DNA of 64,000 nucleotides from Prorocentrum cordatum (GCA_963575745.1 CAUYUJ010014328.1:329853-393852), one strand, 5' to 3'. Counted from the stretch's first letter, positions 24,122 to 35,140 are shown. The notes: generated by a model from the sequence alone, not told the origin. Numbers and translations: made by a program.

Positions 24122-24335
24122 TCATCTTCCTCCTCTCTCCTCCTCCTCCTCCTCCTCCTCCTCCTCCTCTTCCTCCTCCTCCCTTCCTCCCCTCCTCCTC
24201 CTCCTCCTCCTCCTCCTCCTCCTCCTCCTCCTCCTCCTCCTCCTCCTCCTCCTTCTCCTCCTCCTCCTCCTCCTTTTCCTTTTCCTCCTCCTCCTCCTCC
24301 TCCTCCTCCTCCTGCTCTTCCTCCCCATCCTCCTG
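23491..24335. repeat. long TCC/TCA microsatellite
   Basis: About 840 bp of TCC with CTT interruptions, an internal ATC block (23938-24120), and TCC again. The S/P/L-rich plus ORFs and E/R/G-rich minus ORFs are composition artefacts. Confidence 0.97.
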
Positions 24336-24840
24336 CACGCTGCACCAATTTAGACAGGATGAACCGTAACGTCCGTGAATTTGGCCCCCTTTTCCCCCTC
24401 GTCGTTCTCCTCGTGGGACCCCGCCGCGTGCGGAATGGCGGTCCCAACGGCTCTAAAATTTCCCGCAGCCTGACCGTCCCTGCGCTCCCGGGCTGGCCTC
24501 ATATTGAAGCCGCCCCGAAGAGTACGGTTCGGACAGAGGCGGTGGCGCCACCGGGTTTCGTGACGGGTTGCGCCAGGAAACCCACTAGTACTGTTGGGAA
24601 TTCGGTCGGTTTCCTGGAACTCGAAACTCAAAGTGGAGACCTCGAACCCCTCCCATCCCGCGGTCGGCAGGGGGAAGGAAAGAAAAAAAAAAACCTGGGA
24701 GGCAACTGGAGAAAACCACGACCGAACGACGGGACATCCTCCTCCCGCACCAGGCACGATGCAGGCCTGGGCGGTTGTGGCGTTTTTTTTTTTTCCAGGA
24801 ATGCAACCTAGGATTCATTACTGCGGATCCCCTTTGTTGA
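24336..24840. other. spacer without recognisable gene
   Basis: Mixed sequence with an A11 run (24684-24694) and a T12 run (24785-24796). No domain is recognised in the 135-150-residue ORFs. Confidence 0.5.
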
Positions 24841-25049
24841 GGATCCCTGACTAACGACCCCCTAGTATGGAAACATTACTCAGGTTTCCTTGCGAAGGAT
24901 TCATTTGGTAAGATTCCTTCCTGGGGACTCCATTCAGCAAGGATTCCTTACTGAGGTCCCAGAATACGGGTTTACGATCAGGCATTCCTCAGCAAGGATT
25001 CCCTCGTCAGGGATCCGTACGAAGGCTTCCTTATAAACGATCCCCTTGC
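24841..25049. repeat. degenerate AGGATTCCTTAC repeat, left of LINE
   Basis: Irregular 15-25-base units built on AAGGATTCCTTAC. The field continues on the other side of the LINE insertion at 27079. Confidence 0.85.
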
Positions 25050-25065
25050 TACTGTTGAAGATCCG
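25050..25065 (+). repeat. LINE target-site duplication, left copy
   Basis: TACTGTTGAAGATCCG lies immediately outside the T8 run that is the poly(A) tail on the minus strand. The partner at 27062-27078 differs by one inserted T. Confidence 0.85.
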
Positions 25066-27061
25066 TTTTTTTTATTTGCTCACATGGTTAGGCCCGTCGA
25101 GAATCAGTCGGGCGTAGCCGGAGGCAGCGTCCACCTCACGACGAGCTGCCGGGCGCGGGGCCACTTACGAGCCGACGCCTGCAGGGCAGCCCGAAAGAGG
25201 GCGGGCATCGAGCAGACCGCCGGGCCGGAGCTGAGCCGACGGTGCTCCAGGGCCGTTTTGGTCGCGTGTAACCCAAGCGCATGTCTCTGGAAACGGTCCC
25301 TGTCGGCACCGAGTCCGAAGAACTCAGCAAACGAATTGTGCGAAATGCCGAGGAAATTCCTGAACAAGGCCTTGACAAAGATGCAGCTGGCAATGTGCTC
25401 GAGTGCGTCCGTTGGACCTTGACAGAAATGGCATCGTCCAACACGCTGGAACCGGTGGTTTGTACACCAGCCGTTAAACCAAGTACAAATGACGGCAAAG
25501 AGCAAAAAGGGGGGAGGGAGGAGCCACGAGCGTCTAGACAACGGCACGCGCTACGAACCGCCGAGCCCAAAGGGACAAGGCGGGCGGGCCAACGTTTGGC
25601 CCAGCGCTCACGGAGGAGATGTTCGAGATGCGGATGGCCACGTGCTGCGCGAATGTTCCGGTAGGCGCCGAACTGACCACGGTAGAGTAGGTCGGGAAGC
25701 CGGAGGCGTGGAAGTAAGTCTTCGGCAACCCTGGCGGCGCGTTCGAGGGCGCAGACGGCCGTGCGATCCAGCCACGGCCGAGATGGCGGGCGCGCTCGCT
25801 GCTCGTCGTGTAGTTGCAGGGCTCGTAGTTCACGGAGGTGTTCGCGCCAGCGTAGCCTGGAGGAGGATAATACACGTAGCTTGATCGCCAACTCCATGTC
25901 CCGGAGCCTGTGGAAGGTAAGCGGCATGCCGACGAGGGTGTCCATGTGGTAGGCGGCGGAGGGAGGGGGCCAGTAGCGAGGTCCTCGTGTCAGCCGTTCT
26001 ATTGCGCGGTCTTGAAGTGCAAGGAAATGCGGGGGGGCGTCACGTAGCTGGGCGATGTAGTAGAGGACGGGGAGGGCCTGGACGTCATGTAGTGTCATGG
26101 TAGCCGTGATGCCTTCATCAACTCGGAGTAGGTGGCGTGCACGATCACTGTGCTTAGTTTCTGCCGCCGCCCATTCCTGCTGGTAGGCCTCGGGGCCGAT
26201 GTAGAAGCCGAGGTACTTGGCAGCGAGGGGCACCAAGAAGCCCGCCCAGAAGGGGAGGTGGTCCACGATGACCGTGCGAGCTCGCAGAAGATCAGTCGTC
26301 CAGAGCGGCACGATGACACACTTGTCGCGCCGGATGTCCAGCGCCGCAATGCGGAACCACATGAGGAACAGCCGGGCGACAAGAGGCGCTTGAGCAACAA
26401 GTCGGTGAAGTACTACTGCAACGTTGTCGGCGTAGACGCGCACGCAAACCGAAGGGCCGACAGAGTCGGCAAGGGCAGCGATGAACGGGTCCATGGCGAT
26501 GACAAACAAGGCAGTGCTGAATGGGCAACCCTGCTTAACTCCTGATCGAACCTCGAAGAGGGGGCGGGTAACGCCGTCGAACTTCCAGTGGTGGACGTTG
26601 TCCCGGTACAGCTCGCAGAGGGCAAGGATGATCGGCAAGGGGATGCCGATGTGCTCCAGGAGGAGCCACAGAAACCGCTGTGCCAGCGACGGGAAGGCCG
26701 CCCCCGAAGTCGAAGAAGACGGCGGCGGGGTTCACGAGCTGCTCAGCACCTTCCGATAAAGACGAGCGTAGGGCGGCACGGAGTGCATGGGACTCGATGC
26801 CAACCACGTTCTGCAAGATGATGCGGTCGTGGATGAAGCCGCGCTGCTCAGGGCGAGCCCAATCCGGAACGGTGTTGAGCGCGAGCGCCAGGAGCTTGAC
26901 ATCCGTGTTGCTCAGGCTGAGCGGACGCAAATTCTTGGGGTGGCGGTGGAGGCCGTGGGTGGCGTCCGCCGGGTCGGTCTGCTTGGGGATCAAGGCGAGG
27001 AGGGCGTGGTTGGCGTCGTCGGCGAGGAGGCGAGGCGAGGCGCAGTACCACTCATAAAGCG
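25066..27061 (-). mobile_element. 5'-truncated non-LTR retrotransposon (LINE)
   Basis: This element of about 2 kb lies on the minus strand within a degenerate repeat field. The 3' end has an A8 tail (T8 at 25066-25073 on the plus strand). The 5' end begins inside the fingers of reverse transcriptase, so the endonuclease and any ORF1 are missing. Matching 16/17-base sequences outside both ends are a target-site duplication. The intact edges, poly(A) and 5' truncation are hallmarks of target-primed reverse transcription. The coding region is broken by two frameshifts and a catalytic substitution. Confidence 0.88.
25104..27055 (-). pseudogene. LINE reverse transcriptase and C-terminal zinc region, frameshifted
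   Basis: Three frames together give one protein. From 27055 to about 26705: HALLALIPKQ, HPKNLRPLSLSNTDVKLLA and VFFDF, the RT fingers and motif A start. After a C5 run (26701-26705; probably four expected) the next frame runs to about 25515. It contains AAFPSLAQRFLWLLLEHIGI, SGVKQGCPFSTALFVIAMDP (RT motif B) and VYADNVAVVL (motif C), then a long thumb/connection. Motif C has Asn in place of the second catalytic Asp (codon at 26423-26425), so it should be inactive. After the A5G6 run (25504-25514) a third frame gives NGWCTNHRF and a CxxC-H-C cluster (RCHFCQGPTDALEHIASC), the LINE C-terminal zinc motif. Confidence is high for LINE RT; the clade is not determined. Confidence 0.85.
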
Positions 27062-27078
27062 TACTGTTGAAGATTCCG
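27062..27078 (+). repeat. LINE target-site duplication, right copy
   Basis: TACTGTTGAAGATTCCG, the partner of 25050-25065 with one extra T. Confidence 0.85.
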
Positions 27079-28550
27079 TATTATGGGCACATTACTCATG
27101 CCCCCATTATGGAGAAACCTTTTCTCCGGCTTCCTTACAAATAATACATTCGGTAAGATTCCTTACTGAGGACACCTTTAACGAGGATTCCTTACTGATG
27201 GTTCGCGAGTATAAATTTACGGACAAAGACTCCTCAGCAAGGATTCCCGAGTAAGGGAACCTTACGCATGGCTCCTTATCGAGAAAGTCCCTAGTCAGGA
27301 TTCTTTCTTGCTGATTTCTTCACTAAGGACTCCAGCACAAGAGCTCCACACTACGGGAACGCTACTAACGACCCCCTGATAAGGAAAATATGCTCAAACT
27401 TCCTTACAAAAGATCCATCACGTAATATTCCTTACTGAGGACACCTTTGACTGGAAGTCCTGTTCCTGCATGCGGATTTACGATCAAGGACTCTTCACCA
27501 AGGACTCCCTCGTATTGAAACCTTACTAAGGAATTCTAACAAACGATTCCCAAATATGGCCTCGTTATTGTTGACTTCTTACCAATGATTTCCCCACTAG
27601 AAGTGCCTTACTTGGGATTCATTCTCCTGATTCCTTACGAAGGATCCCCCTGTACAGAATCCTCACGAGGACTTCTTTCTGTACCAAGGACTCCCTGTTG
27701 AGGGGTCTCTTGCTAAGGAAGAGTAGCGAAGACCCCATTGACCAAGGATTCCCTAACCAGGATCCCTTCTTAAGTGTCCCTGACCAAAAAAACTCCTTAC
27801 GAAAAGCTCGTAGTACGGGCCCGTGTCTCAGGAATCCTTGAAAAAGTGTTCTTTAAGCAACACTCCTTTTCCAAGTATTCCATGGAAAGGACACCTTACT
27901 GAGGATAGCAATTCCTTACTCGGGGTTCCTTAACAAAAGGCTCACTGCCACCCATTCCTCCTCAATGGTTCCCAAGTAAGGAAACCGTACGACGGGTCCG
28001 CCGCAAGGAGCTCGCATACGGATTCCATATTGAGGATTCCGTATTCAGGAGCCCTTCTTAAGGGTTCCGTATGCAGGATTCCTGATTAAGGGTTCCTTAC
28101 GAAGGCTTTCGAACGCAGGATTCCTCCCTAAGAACTCTTTACTAAGGAACCCTTACCGAGGAGTCCCTACTAAGGGGCGCTACTAAAGAATCTTTACTCA
28201 GGATCCCCGAATCAGAATCCGTTAGTGCGCACATTTTTCTGATTACGGATTACATATCAAAGGTTACGCACTACGTTTTTACAAGCAAGGATTCCTTAGT
28301 GGGGATACCCTAGCAGGGAAACCTTGTTGTTCAGGGCTCCCGACTCTAAGGATTCCTGACGAAGGATTTCCATTAAGGATTCCTTACTATGGACCCTCTG
28401 GTCATGATCCATTCCTTTCGAAGGTGTCCTTACGAAGGTGGCGATCGGAAGGGACCTGGGTTAAGGATCCAGCGGGATCTCGAATAATTCCTGGGCTTCG
28501 CAAGCATTCGTAAGGTCGCTAGGATTCCACTGGATTCCTGTGGATTCCGA
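27079..28550. repeat. degenerate AGGATTCCTTAC repeat field
   Basis: About 1.5 kb of loosely periodic units containing GGATTCC, CCTTAC and GGAACC-type words. There are no long ORFs. It is markedly more AT-rich than the flanking genes. Confidence 0.85.
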
Positions 28551-28782
28551 CTGGATTGGGAGGGGGAAGAAACCGCTTGAGACATAAAAAAAACACTTTG
28601 TTTTCAGAAGAACTTCTAGGGAGAAGGGAGGCGCGTGTGTCCGATATCATAATTTATGTGTTTCGTTTATTTCGTTCGTTTCGTTTGCTGTTTTTTCGTG
28701 ATTCGTTATTGCGACGTTTTTGTCCACGTTTTCGGCGAGGCGCTCAAAAACACCAAAACCGCCCGGGCCTGCCTGTTTTGTG

Positions 28783-28920
28783 CATGGCGCTCCTCCTCCT
28801 CCTCCTCCTCCTCCTCTTCCTTCTCCTCCTCCTCCTCCTCCTCCTCCTCCTCCTCCTCCTCCTCCTCCTCCTCCTCCTCCTCTTCCTCTTTCTTCCTCTT
28901 CCTCTCCTCCTCCTCCTCGA
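28783..28920. repeat. TCC microsatellite
   Basis: Nearly pure TCC with a few TTC changes. The preceding 230 bp (28551-28782) contain TTCGTT-rich sequence without a recognisable gene. Confidence 0.95.
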
Positions 28921-28923
28921 GGC

Positions 28924-28945
28924 CGGGGGATTGTGGAGCCCCTCG
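28924..28945 (+). repeat. 22-bp inverted repeat, left arm
   Basis: GGGGGATTGTGGAGCCCC with two flanking bases each side is the exact reverse complement of 32536-32557, 3.6 kb away. Both arms abut TCC microsatellite. Confidence 0.85.
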
Positions 28946-29149
28946 TCGTTTTCATACGGTCTTTATCGAATGAAACGCTCTTTCACCCTTAAACTTTGAT
29001 TGTTGTTTGACATTTTTCTTTTCGCCGTGATCCCCTCATGCTAATATTTTCTCGTTCTAGTGTTCTCTCTCTTTGTCTCTCTCTCTCTCTCTCTCTTTGT
29101 CTATCTCCTGCACCAGGCCAATGCATGCCGATGCGATACAGGTCAATTT
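28946..29149. repeat. CT microsatellite and short spacer
   Basis: CT/TTTGTCT repeat at about 29064-29105. No gene is seen. Confidence 0.8.
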
Positions 29150-31090
29150 CCAACCAACACCAATGCCAATGCAATGCCAATAGGGGGGATCCTTTCGTTC
29201 GGTGGATTTCAATAAGAATACTTTGTGGATGATGTCATTGCGGATCCTTCTTCGGAGGATTTCAATAGCAATGCTTATGTGTAGGATTTCGATAGGGATC
29301 CTCATGGGGAGAGTTCCACTAGGAATCCTTCATGTGGGAGGATTCAATCGGAATCGTTCTTGTGGAGGGTTTCAGTAGGAATCCGTCTGCGGAGGGAGCC
29401 ACTAGGACTCGCCAGCGCAATGCCTACGCAATGTCAAAGCTTTGCCATCGCAGTGCCAAACCAATTCCAGAGCGATCCCAATTCAATGCCAATGCAATGC
29501 CAATGGGGCGATCCTTTCGTTCGGTGGATTTCGATAAGAATACTTTGTGGATGATGTCGTTACGAATCCTTCTTCGGAGGATTTCCATAGCAATGCTTAT
29601 GTGTAGGGTTTCGATTGGGATCCTCATGTGGAGGGTTTCGCTAGGAATCCTTCATGTGGGAGGATTCAATGGGAATCTTTCTTGTGGAGGGTTTCAGTAG
29701 TCTGCGGAGGGAGCCATTAGGACTCGCCAGCGCAATGCCAACGCAATGCCAAAGCTTTGCCATCGCAGTGCCAAACCAATTCCAAGGCGATCCCAGTTCA
29801 ATGCCAATGCAATGCCAATGGGGGGTATCCTTTGTGGTAGATTCCAAAAGGAATCCTTCCGTGGGGGGGGCTCAGTATGATTATTTTATGTGGGGGGGGG
29901 GGCTTTCAAAAGTATCCCGTCTTGTGGAAGGTAAGGGATCCTTCTGTGGTGGGAGCCATTCGAACTCGCCAGCGCAATGCCGAAGCAGTGCCAACGCAAT
30001 GCCAAACCAATGCCAATGCAATGCCAATGGTGGGGAATCCTTTGTGGTAGATTTCAATAGCACTCCTTCTAAGAACCTTCCTTCGGGGGATTTCAGTAGG
30101 AAACCTTCTATGGAGGGCTTCGCATGGAACCATTCTGTTGAGGGTTTCAATTTGAATCCTTCTTATGGGGGGCTTCAATAGGCATCCTTTTTGTGGGGGT
30201 GTTCAGTAGGAATCCTTCTGTGCAGCGTTCGAGTAGGACTCGCCAGCGCACTGTCAACGCAATGCCAACGCACTGCTAACGCACTGCCATCGCAATGCCA
30301 ATGCAATGCCAATGCGATGCCAAACCGTTGCCAAACCAATGCCAATGCAATGCAGATGGCGGGACTCCTGTCTTCCAACAGATTTCAGTAGGAATCCTTA
30401 TGTGGATGATTTGGTTACGAATCCTGCTTCGGAGGATTTCGATAGGAATCCTCCCGTGGAGGGTTTCGATTGGGATCTTTCTGTGGGGGGCTTCACTTTG
30501 AATCCTGCATGTGGGGGCTTTCAAAAAGGATCCCTACTTGTGCAAGGTCTTCATAGGAATCCTTCTGTGGGGGGGCCATTCGAACTCGCCAGCGCAATGC
30601 CAACGCAATACCAACGCAATGCCAAACCAATGCCAAAGCGATCCCAATTCAATGCCAATGCAGTGCCAATTGGGGAAATCGTTTGCGGTCGGGTTCAAGA
30701 AGAATCCTTGTATGGAGGGCTTCGGATGGAATCCTTCCGTGAGTGAGTTCAATGTGAACCCTTCTTGTGGGATGCTTCAATCGGAATCCTTCTTGTGGGG
30801 GGTTCAACAGAAATCATTCTGCGAAGGGGGGTGTTGGAACTCGCCAGCGCAATGCCAGCGCAGCGCCACCGCAGTGCCAACGCAATGCCACACCAATGCC
30901 AAAGCGACCCCAACCAAATACCAATGCACTGCCAATGGGGGAAATCCTTTGAGGTAGATTTCAATAGGAATCCTTATGTGGAGGGTTTTGCATGGAATCC
31001 TTCTGTGGAGGGTTTCAATCGGAGTCCTTCTCGTAGAAGGTTTCGATCGGAGTCCTTCTGTGGAGGGTTCCAGTAGGACTCGCCAGCGCT
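29150..31090. repeat. higher-order array of CAATGC and GGAATCCTT blocks
   Basis: Two short-period blocks alternate: a CCAATGCAATGC block starting ACTCGCCAGCGCAATGCC (near 29410, 29726, 29960, 30237, 30586, 30838 and, partial, 31077) and a block of GGAATCCTTNNNTGGAGGGTTTC units. Spacing of the block starts is about 235-350 bp, making six to seven imperfect higher-order repeats. Short ORFs here are shadows. Confidence 0.9.
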
Positions 31091-31464
31091 CTGATAATGC
31101 CTGATGCGCTATTTAAGGATGATCATTGCGATGGTGCAGTAGATGTGCCAACGGGGCGCTTTGATAGGTGTGTTGTAATTAGTTGCAGCTGTGGTTTCAT
31201 GGTGGGCGCCATGAATTGTTCGGGTGTTTAGCTCTGGCGCGGGCTTAGGGCTGACTAACGCGCAGGTGCAGCATATGTGCCAACGCGACTCTAGCTTTAT
31301 GTACTTTACTGCAACGTGGAGTATAATACTCCATAGATGGTGCATTAGATGTGCCAGCGGGGCGCTTTGATAGTGCGTGGTGCGCTATTTGGGGATGGTC
31401 TTTGCGATGATACACTAGATGTGCCACTGGGGCGCTTTTCGCGTTATTTACATTATTTCAGCGT
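31091..31464. repeat. imperfect repeats with AGATGTGCCANNGGGGCGCTTT
   Basis: Three to four copies of a roughly 50-100-bp unit contain GTGCGCTATTT, GATGGT and TAGATGTGCCA followed by GGGGCGCTTT (31134, 31346, 31414). No gene is seen. Confidence 0.75.
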
Positions 31465-31937
31465 GGCTTTAGACTTATGTACTTTCCTTCAGCGCGGTGT
31501 ATTGTACTCCAACACTTATGCGAGATCTGATTGTTCATGCGTCGTTTAAAAAGTCTTCTCGTTCCCTCCACTTCCTCCTTACCTCTCCCCCTCCCTCCCC
31601 CCTCATGCTCCGCGCTGCCCCCCTGGCCGTCGGCTCCTCGCGGCCCGATGGGCCCCGTGCCACTCGGGCTCCGACGGTGGAGGAGGGGGAGAGGTAGGAG
31701 AAGGAGGAGGAGGAAGAGAGGAGGAGGAGGAGGAGGAGGAGAGGAGGAGGAGGACGAGGAGAAGGATGAGGAGGAGGAGGAGGAGGGAGGAGAGGATTTT
31801 CATCCCCCCCCCCCCGAAAAAAAAAAAATAAAAAAAAGAGGCGGATCCGCCCAGTTTTTTTTTTTTTTTTTTTTTTTCGGGGGGGGGGGGGGGGAGGGGG
31901 CCAAACAACGAAAATGGTATTGTTCCTTTTGGAGGAG
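31465..31937 (+). repeat. 473-bp tandem duplication, copy 1
   Basis: Begins GGCTTTAGACTTATGTAC and ends TTCCTTTTGGAGGAG. It is almost identical to copy 2 except in the GGA, C/G and A/T homopolymer tracts. It contains a GGA microsatellite and the large hairpin at 31804-31894. Confidence 0.95.
31804..31894. repeat. C-run/A-run hairpin centred on GGATCC
   Basis: C12, G and a long A-rich run lead to GGCGGATCCGCC, then a T23 run, C and G16. The halves are reverse complements around GGATCC (31843-31848). Confidence 0.9.
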
Positions 31938-32412
31938 GGCTTTAGACTTATGTACTTTCCTTCAGCGCGGTGTATTGTACTCCAACACTTATGCGAGATC
32001 TGATTGTTCATGCGTCGTTTAAAAAGTCTTCTCGTTCCCTCCACTTCCTCCTTACCTCCCCCCCTCCCTCCCCCCTCATGCTCCGCGCTGCCCCCCTGGC
32101 CGTCGGCTCCTCGCGGCCCGATGGGCCCCGTGCCACTCGGGCTCCGACGGTGGAGGAGGGGGAGAGGTAGGAGAAGGAGGAGGAGGAGGAAGAGGAGGAG
32201 GAGGAGGAGGAGGAGGAGGAGGAGGAGGAGGAGGACGAGGAGAAGGATGAGGAGGAGGAGGAGGAGGGAGGAGAGGATTTTCATTCCCCCCCCCCCCCGA
32301 AAAAAATAAATAAAAAAAGCGGATCCGCCCAGTTTTTTTTTTTTTTTTTTTCCTGGGGGGGGGGGGGGGGAGGGGGCCAAACAACGAAAATGGTATTGTT
32401 CCTTTTGGAGGA
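31938..32412 (+). repeat. 473-bp tandem duplication, copy 2
   Basis: Second copy with its own hairpin at 32286-32370 centred on GGATCC (32321-32326). The predicted 66-residue ORF in each copy is identical, which shows the duplication is recent. Confidence 0.95.
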
Positions 32413-33140
32413 GGAGGAGGAGGAGGAGGAGGAGGAGGAGGAGGAGGAGAGAGGAGGCCGCCACAGAGCACGCATATCTCATTGAAATAGACGCGCGAAC
32501 TCAGTGTGAAAGCCTCGCTTTGGCGCCTTCGACCCCGAGGGGCTCCACAATCCCCCGTTCTCTCCTCCTCCCAGGTCTCAGGTCTGGTGTCCGCCAGGGC
32601 CAGGTGCGCCAGCCAGAGGTCCGCACGCTACGACAAGGAGGCGTGCCCGTCCAGGGGGTTTTGCTGATCCTGCGCCTGCGCCTCCCCATCGGGCTATGCC
32701 CGCGCGACCAGCGCTCAGTACAGCATAGTTCGCGCGCCGAGAAAAAATCCTCCTCCTCCTCCTCCTCCCTCCTCCTCATCCCCTGCCCTCTGCTCCTCTC
32801 TCCTCCTCCTCTCTTCCTCCTCCTCGTCCTCCTCATCCTCCTCCGCCTCCGACTCCTCCTCCCTCCTCCTCCTCCTCTCCTCCTCCTCCTCTTCTCCTCC
32901 TCCTCTTCCTTTTTCTCTCCTCCTCTCCTCCTCCTCCTACTCCTCCTCCTCCTCCTCCTCCTCCTCCTCATCCTCCTCCTCCTCCTCGTCCTCCTCCTCA
33001 TCATCCTTCCGCTCCATCCCCTCTTCTGCATCCTCTGTCGCCTCCTCTGACTCCTCCCTGTTCCCTCCAGCCACCTCTTTCCCTTCGTATTGTCCATCTT
33101 CCCTCCTCCCTCCTCCCTCCAGCTCATCAGCCTCCTCACA
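32413..33140. repeat. GGA tract, 22-bp inverted-repeat arm and TCC tracts
   Basis: GGA run to 32452. The inverted-repeat arm lies at 32536-32557. Unique-looking sequence runs to about 32740, then interrupted TCC microsatellite to about 33125. The unique part shows no recognisable gene. Confidence 0.85.
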
Positions 33141-33514
33141 CTCCTCCTATGTACTCGCCCTCGTCCGCCCCGCCCTCGATCATGGCGCCGGTGCATCATC
33201 CATGGCTGAAGGCACTGGTAAAAAATGGTTATGACCTTGGCGTCGCGCGCATTCATCGTAAACACTATCAGCAGTTACGCGGATGGAAGCGCGCTTCGTT
33301 TCCAAAACTGGGTCTCGCTCGAATCTTCTTCACAGCTTATGACCATGAGGTCGAGAATGTCCGACAGCTACACAGGCTGTAGCTCAACTGTTTGGGAGAC
33401 TCCTCCACCCCATCTTCTTCCTTTGTCCCTGCTTCATCCTCCTAATAGCGCGGCCGTTTGGTCGATGTCCTCTTCCTAGAAAGCTGCGAAATGTCACCAT
33501 CAGCCAACATCATA
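33141..33514. other. spacer with compositionally distinct patch
   Basis: A plus-strand frame at 33149-33382 reads through a segment (about 33200-33340) with lower GC and codon use unlike the neighbouring genes. No protein family is recognised. Confidence 0.35.
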
Positions 33515-33768
33515 GTCATCACTATCCTCATCCTCAACCTCGTCCTCATCCTGATCCTCATCCTCATCCTCATCCTCGTCCTAATCCTCATCCTCATCCT
33601 CATCCTCATCCTCATCCTCAGCGTCAGCATCAGCATCAGCATCAGCATCAGCATCAGCATCATCATCATCAGCATCAGCATCAGCATCAGCATCATCATC
33701 ATCATCATCATCAGCATCATCATCATCATCGTCATCATCATCATCAGCAGCATCATCATCATCATCAG

Positions 33769-33815
<47 letters not shown>

Positions 33816-33880
33816 CCATCAACAGCAGCATCATCATCACCATCAACAGCAGCATCATCAGCAGCATCATGGGGACATAT
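33515..33880. repeat. ATCCTC/ATCAGC microsatellite
   Basis: CTCATC hexamers pass into CATCAG and ATC runs. Confidence 0.95.
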
Positions 33881-34745
33881 ATGACATCGGAGGGGAAGGT
33901 AGAGGGTACGCAGGGGAGGAACATTAAGGCCATTGAGGCCCACATCGTCATCCATGTCCTCGTCCTCCTCCCCACCCTGGTATCTAGATGGCCCAGATGG
34001 CCTTGATAACCCAAGTGGGCCGTCTTGGCCGAATCGCACCGGGCGTGCTTACGAGTGTTATTTCACACAAATGCGCAACGATTACACTAATGGTTTGAAC
34101 AGCGATCTGAATCATCATATGACTGCTGCTCCTCCGCTCGATGAAGCATCGCTGACCACCGAAAAACTGGCGGCATTAGAAAGATTTATGACTCTGCGCG
34201 ATCCTCTTCCACATCCTCATCTCCGCCCTACACGAAAAAATAGATGGCCAAGAAAAACTAACTGCCTAAATGGATCGCCCTGGCGGAATGGTTCAGGATC
34301 AGGCTTCGTACATCCCAGTTCCCCTCCTCCTCATCCTCCTCCTCCTCCGCCTCATCATTTGCCTCCGTGGGTCGCGCCGCAGGCGCACACCCGTCTAAAC
34401 AAAGCCGTTCAGGGGCAGTCAACATCCTTTGGTCCACGCCTACAGCGTGCCTAAGGGGCGCCCAACGAGTCGCAAGTGCAGAAGAAGGGTGTCCAATCAG
34501 ACACGCGGGGACGCCCAACCCAAGGACAAAAGGGGGGCGAACCCAGGGAGGGAAGGAGGGGCAAAGCAAGGAGCGGGAAGAAGCCGAAGCGCAGCAGGGA
34601 CAGGGGAGGAGGAGCCAGCCAGCGAGAAAGAATAATGAGAACAGAAGAAAGGGGGGCGAACAAGAGTGAAAGAGCGGGAGACAGGGATCAAGAAGGGCAA
34701 AAGAGAAGGCGAGGAAGCAGCGGAACCCGAGCGGAAGCGAACGCG
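33881..34745. other. spacer without recognised gene
   Basis: A plus-strand frame at 33933-34454 includes a non-repetitive segment (about 34035-34200) of lower GC than its surroundings that I cannot assign. The rest is A/G-rich. Confidence 0.4.
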
Positions 34746-35140
34746 ACGACCGACTGGGTGCGCCTCCTCCTCCTCCTCCTCCTCCTCCTCCTCCTCCTCC
34801 CCCTCCTCCTCCTCCTCATCTTTGCCCTCGCCTCGTTCGTCTGTTCGGGCCCTTGCTCGGGCTTCTGGTCGCAGTGTGCGTTTGTAGCTTGAATGGGGGT
34901 CAGCGGTGGAGTCGAACCCACGACCAAAAAAAAACTCCTCCTCCTCCTCCTCCTCCTCCTCCTCCTCCTCCTCCTCCCCTCCTCCCCTCCTCCTCCTCCT
35001 CCCCATCACCCTCCTCCCCCTTCATCCTCCCCCTCCCCTCCTCCTCCTCCTCCGCCTACTCCTCCTCCTCTTCCTCCTCCTCCTCCCCCTCACCCTCCTC
35101 ACCGTCCTCCTCCCCCTCACCCTCCTCACCCCGCGGTTCT
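34746..35140. repeat. TCC microsatellites split by a tRNA-like fragment
   Basis: TCC runs at 34762-34818 and 34936-35125. Between them 34894-34925 resembles the 3' end of a tRNA (listed separately). Confidence 0.93.
34894..34925 (-). other. possible tRNA 3'-half fragment
   Basis: On the minus strand the sequence GGTCGTGGGTTCGACTCCAC, followed by CGCTGACCCCC, resembles a T-arm (GTTCGA core) plus an acceptor 3' strand. The 5' half is absent, replaced by microsatellite, and the T-stem is imperfect. It could be chance. Confidence 0.25.

Noticed and set aside
23215-24369. 384- and 361-residue Ser/Leu-rich ORFs
   Set aside because: Translation of the TCC/ATC microsatellite in two frames.
31531-32482. 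315-residue minus-strand ORF and identical 66-residue plus-strand ORFs
   Set aside because: They depend on GGA, A/T and C/G homopolymer tracts in a tandem duplication; identity of the 66-residue ORFs reflects the recent duplication only.
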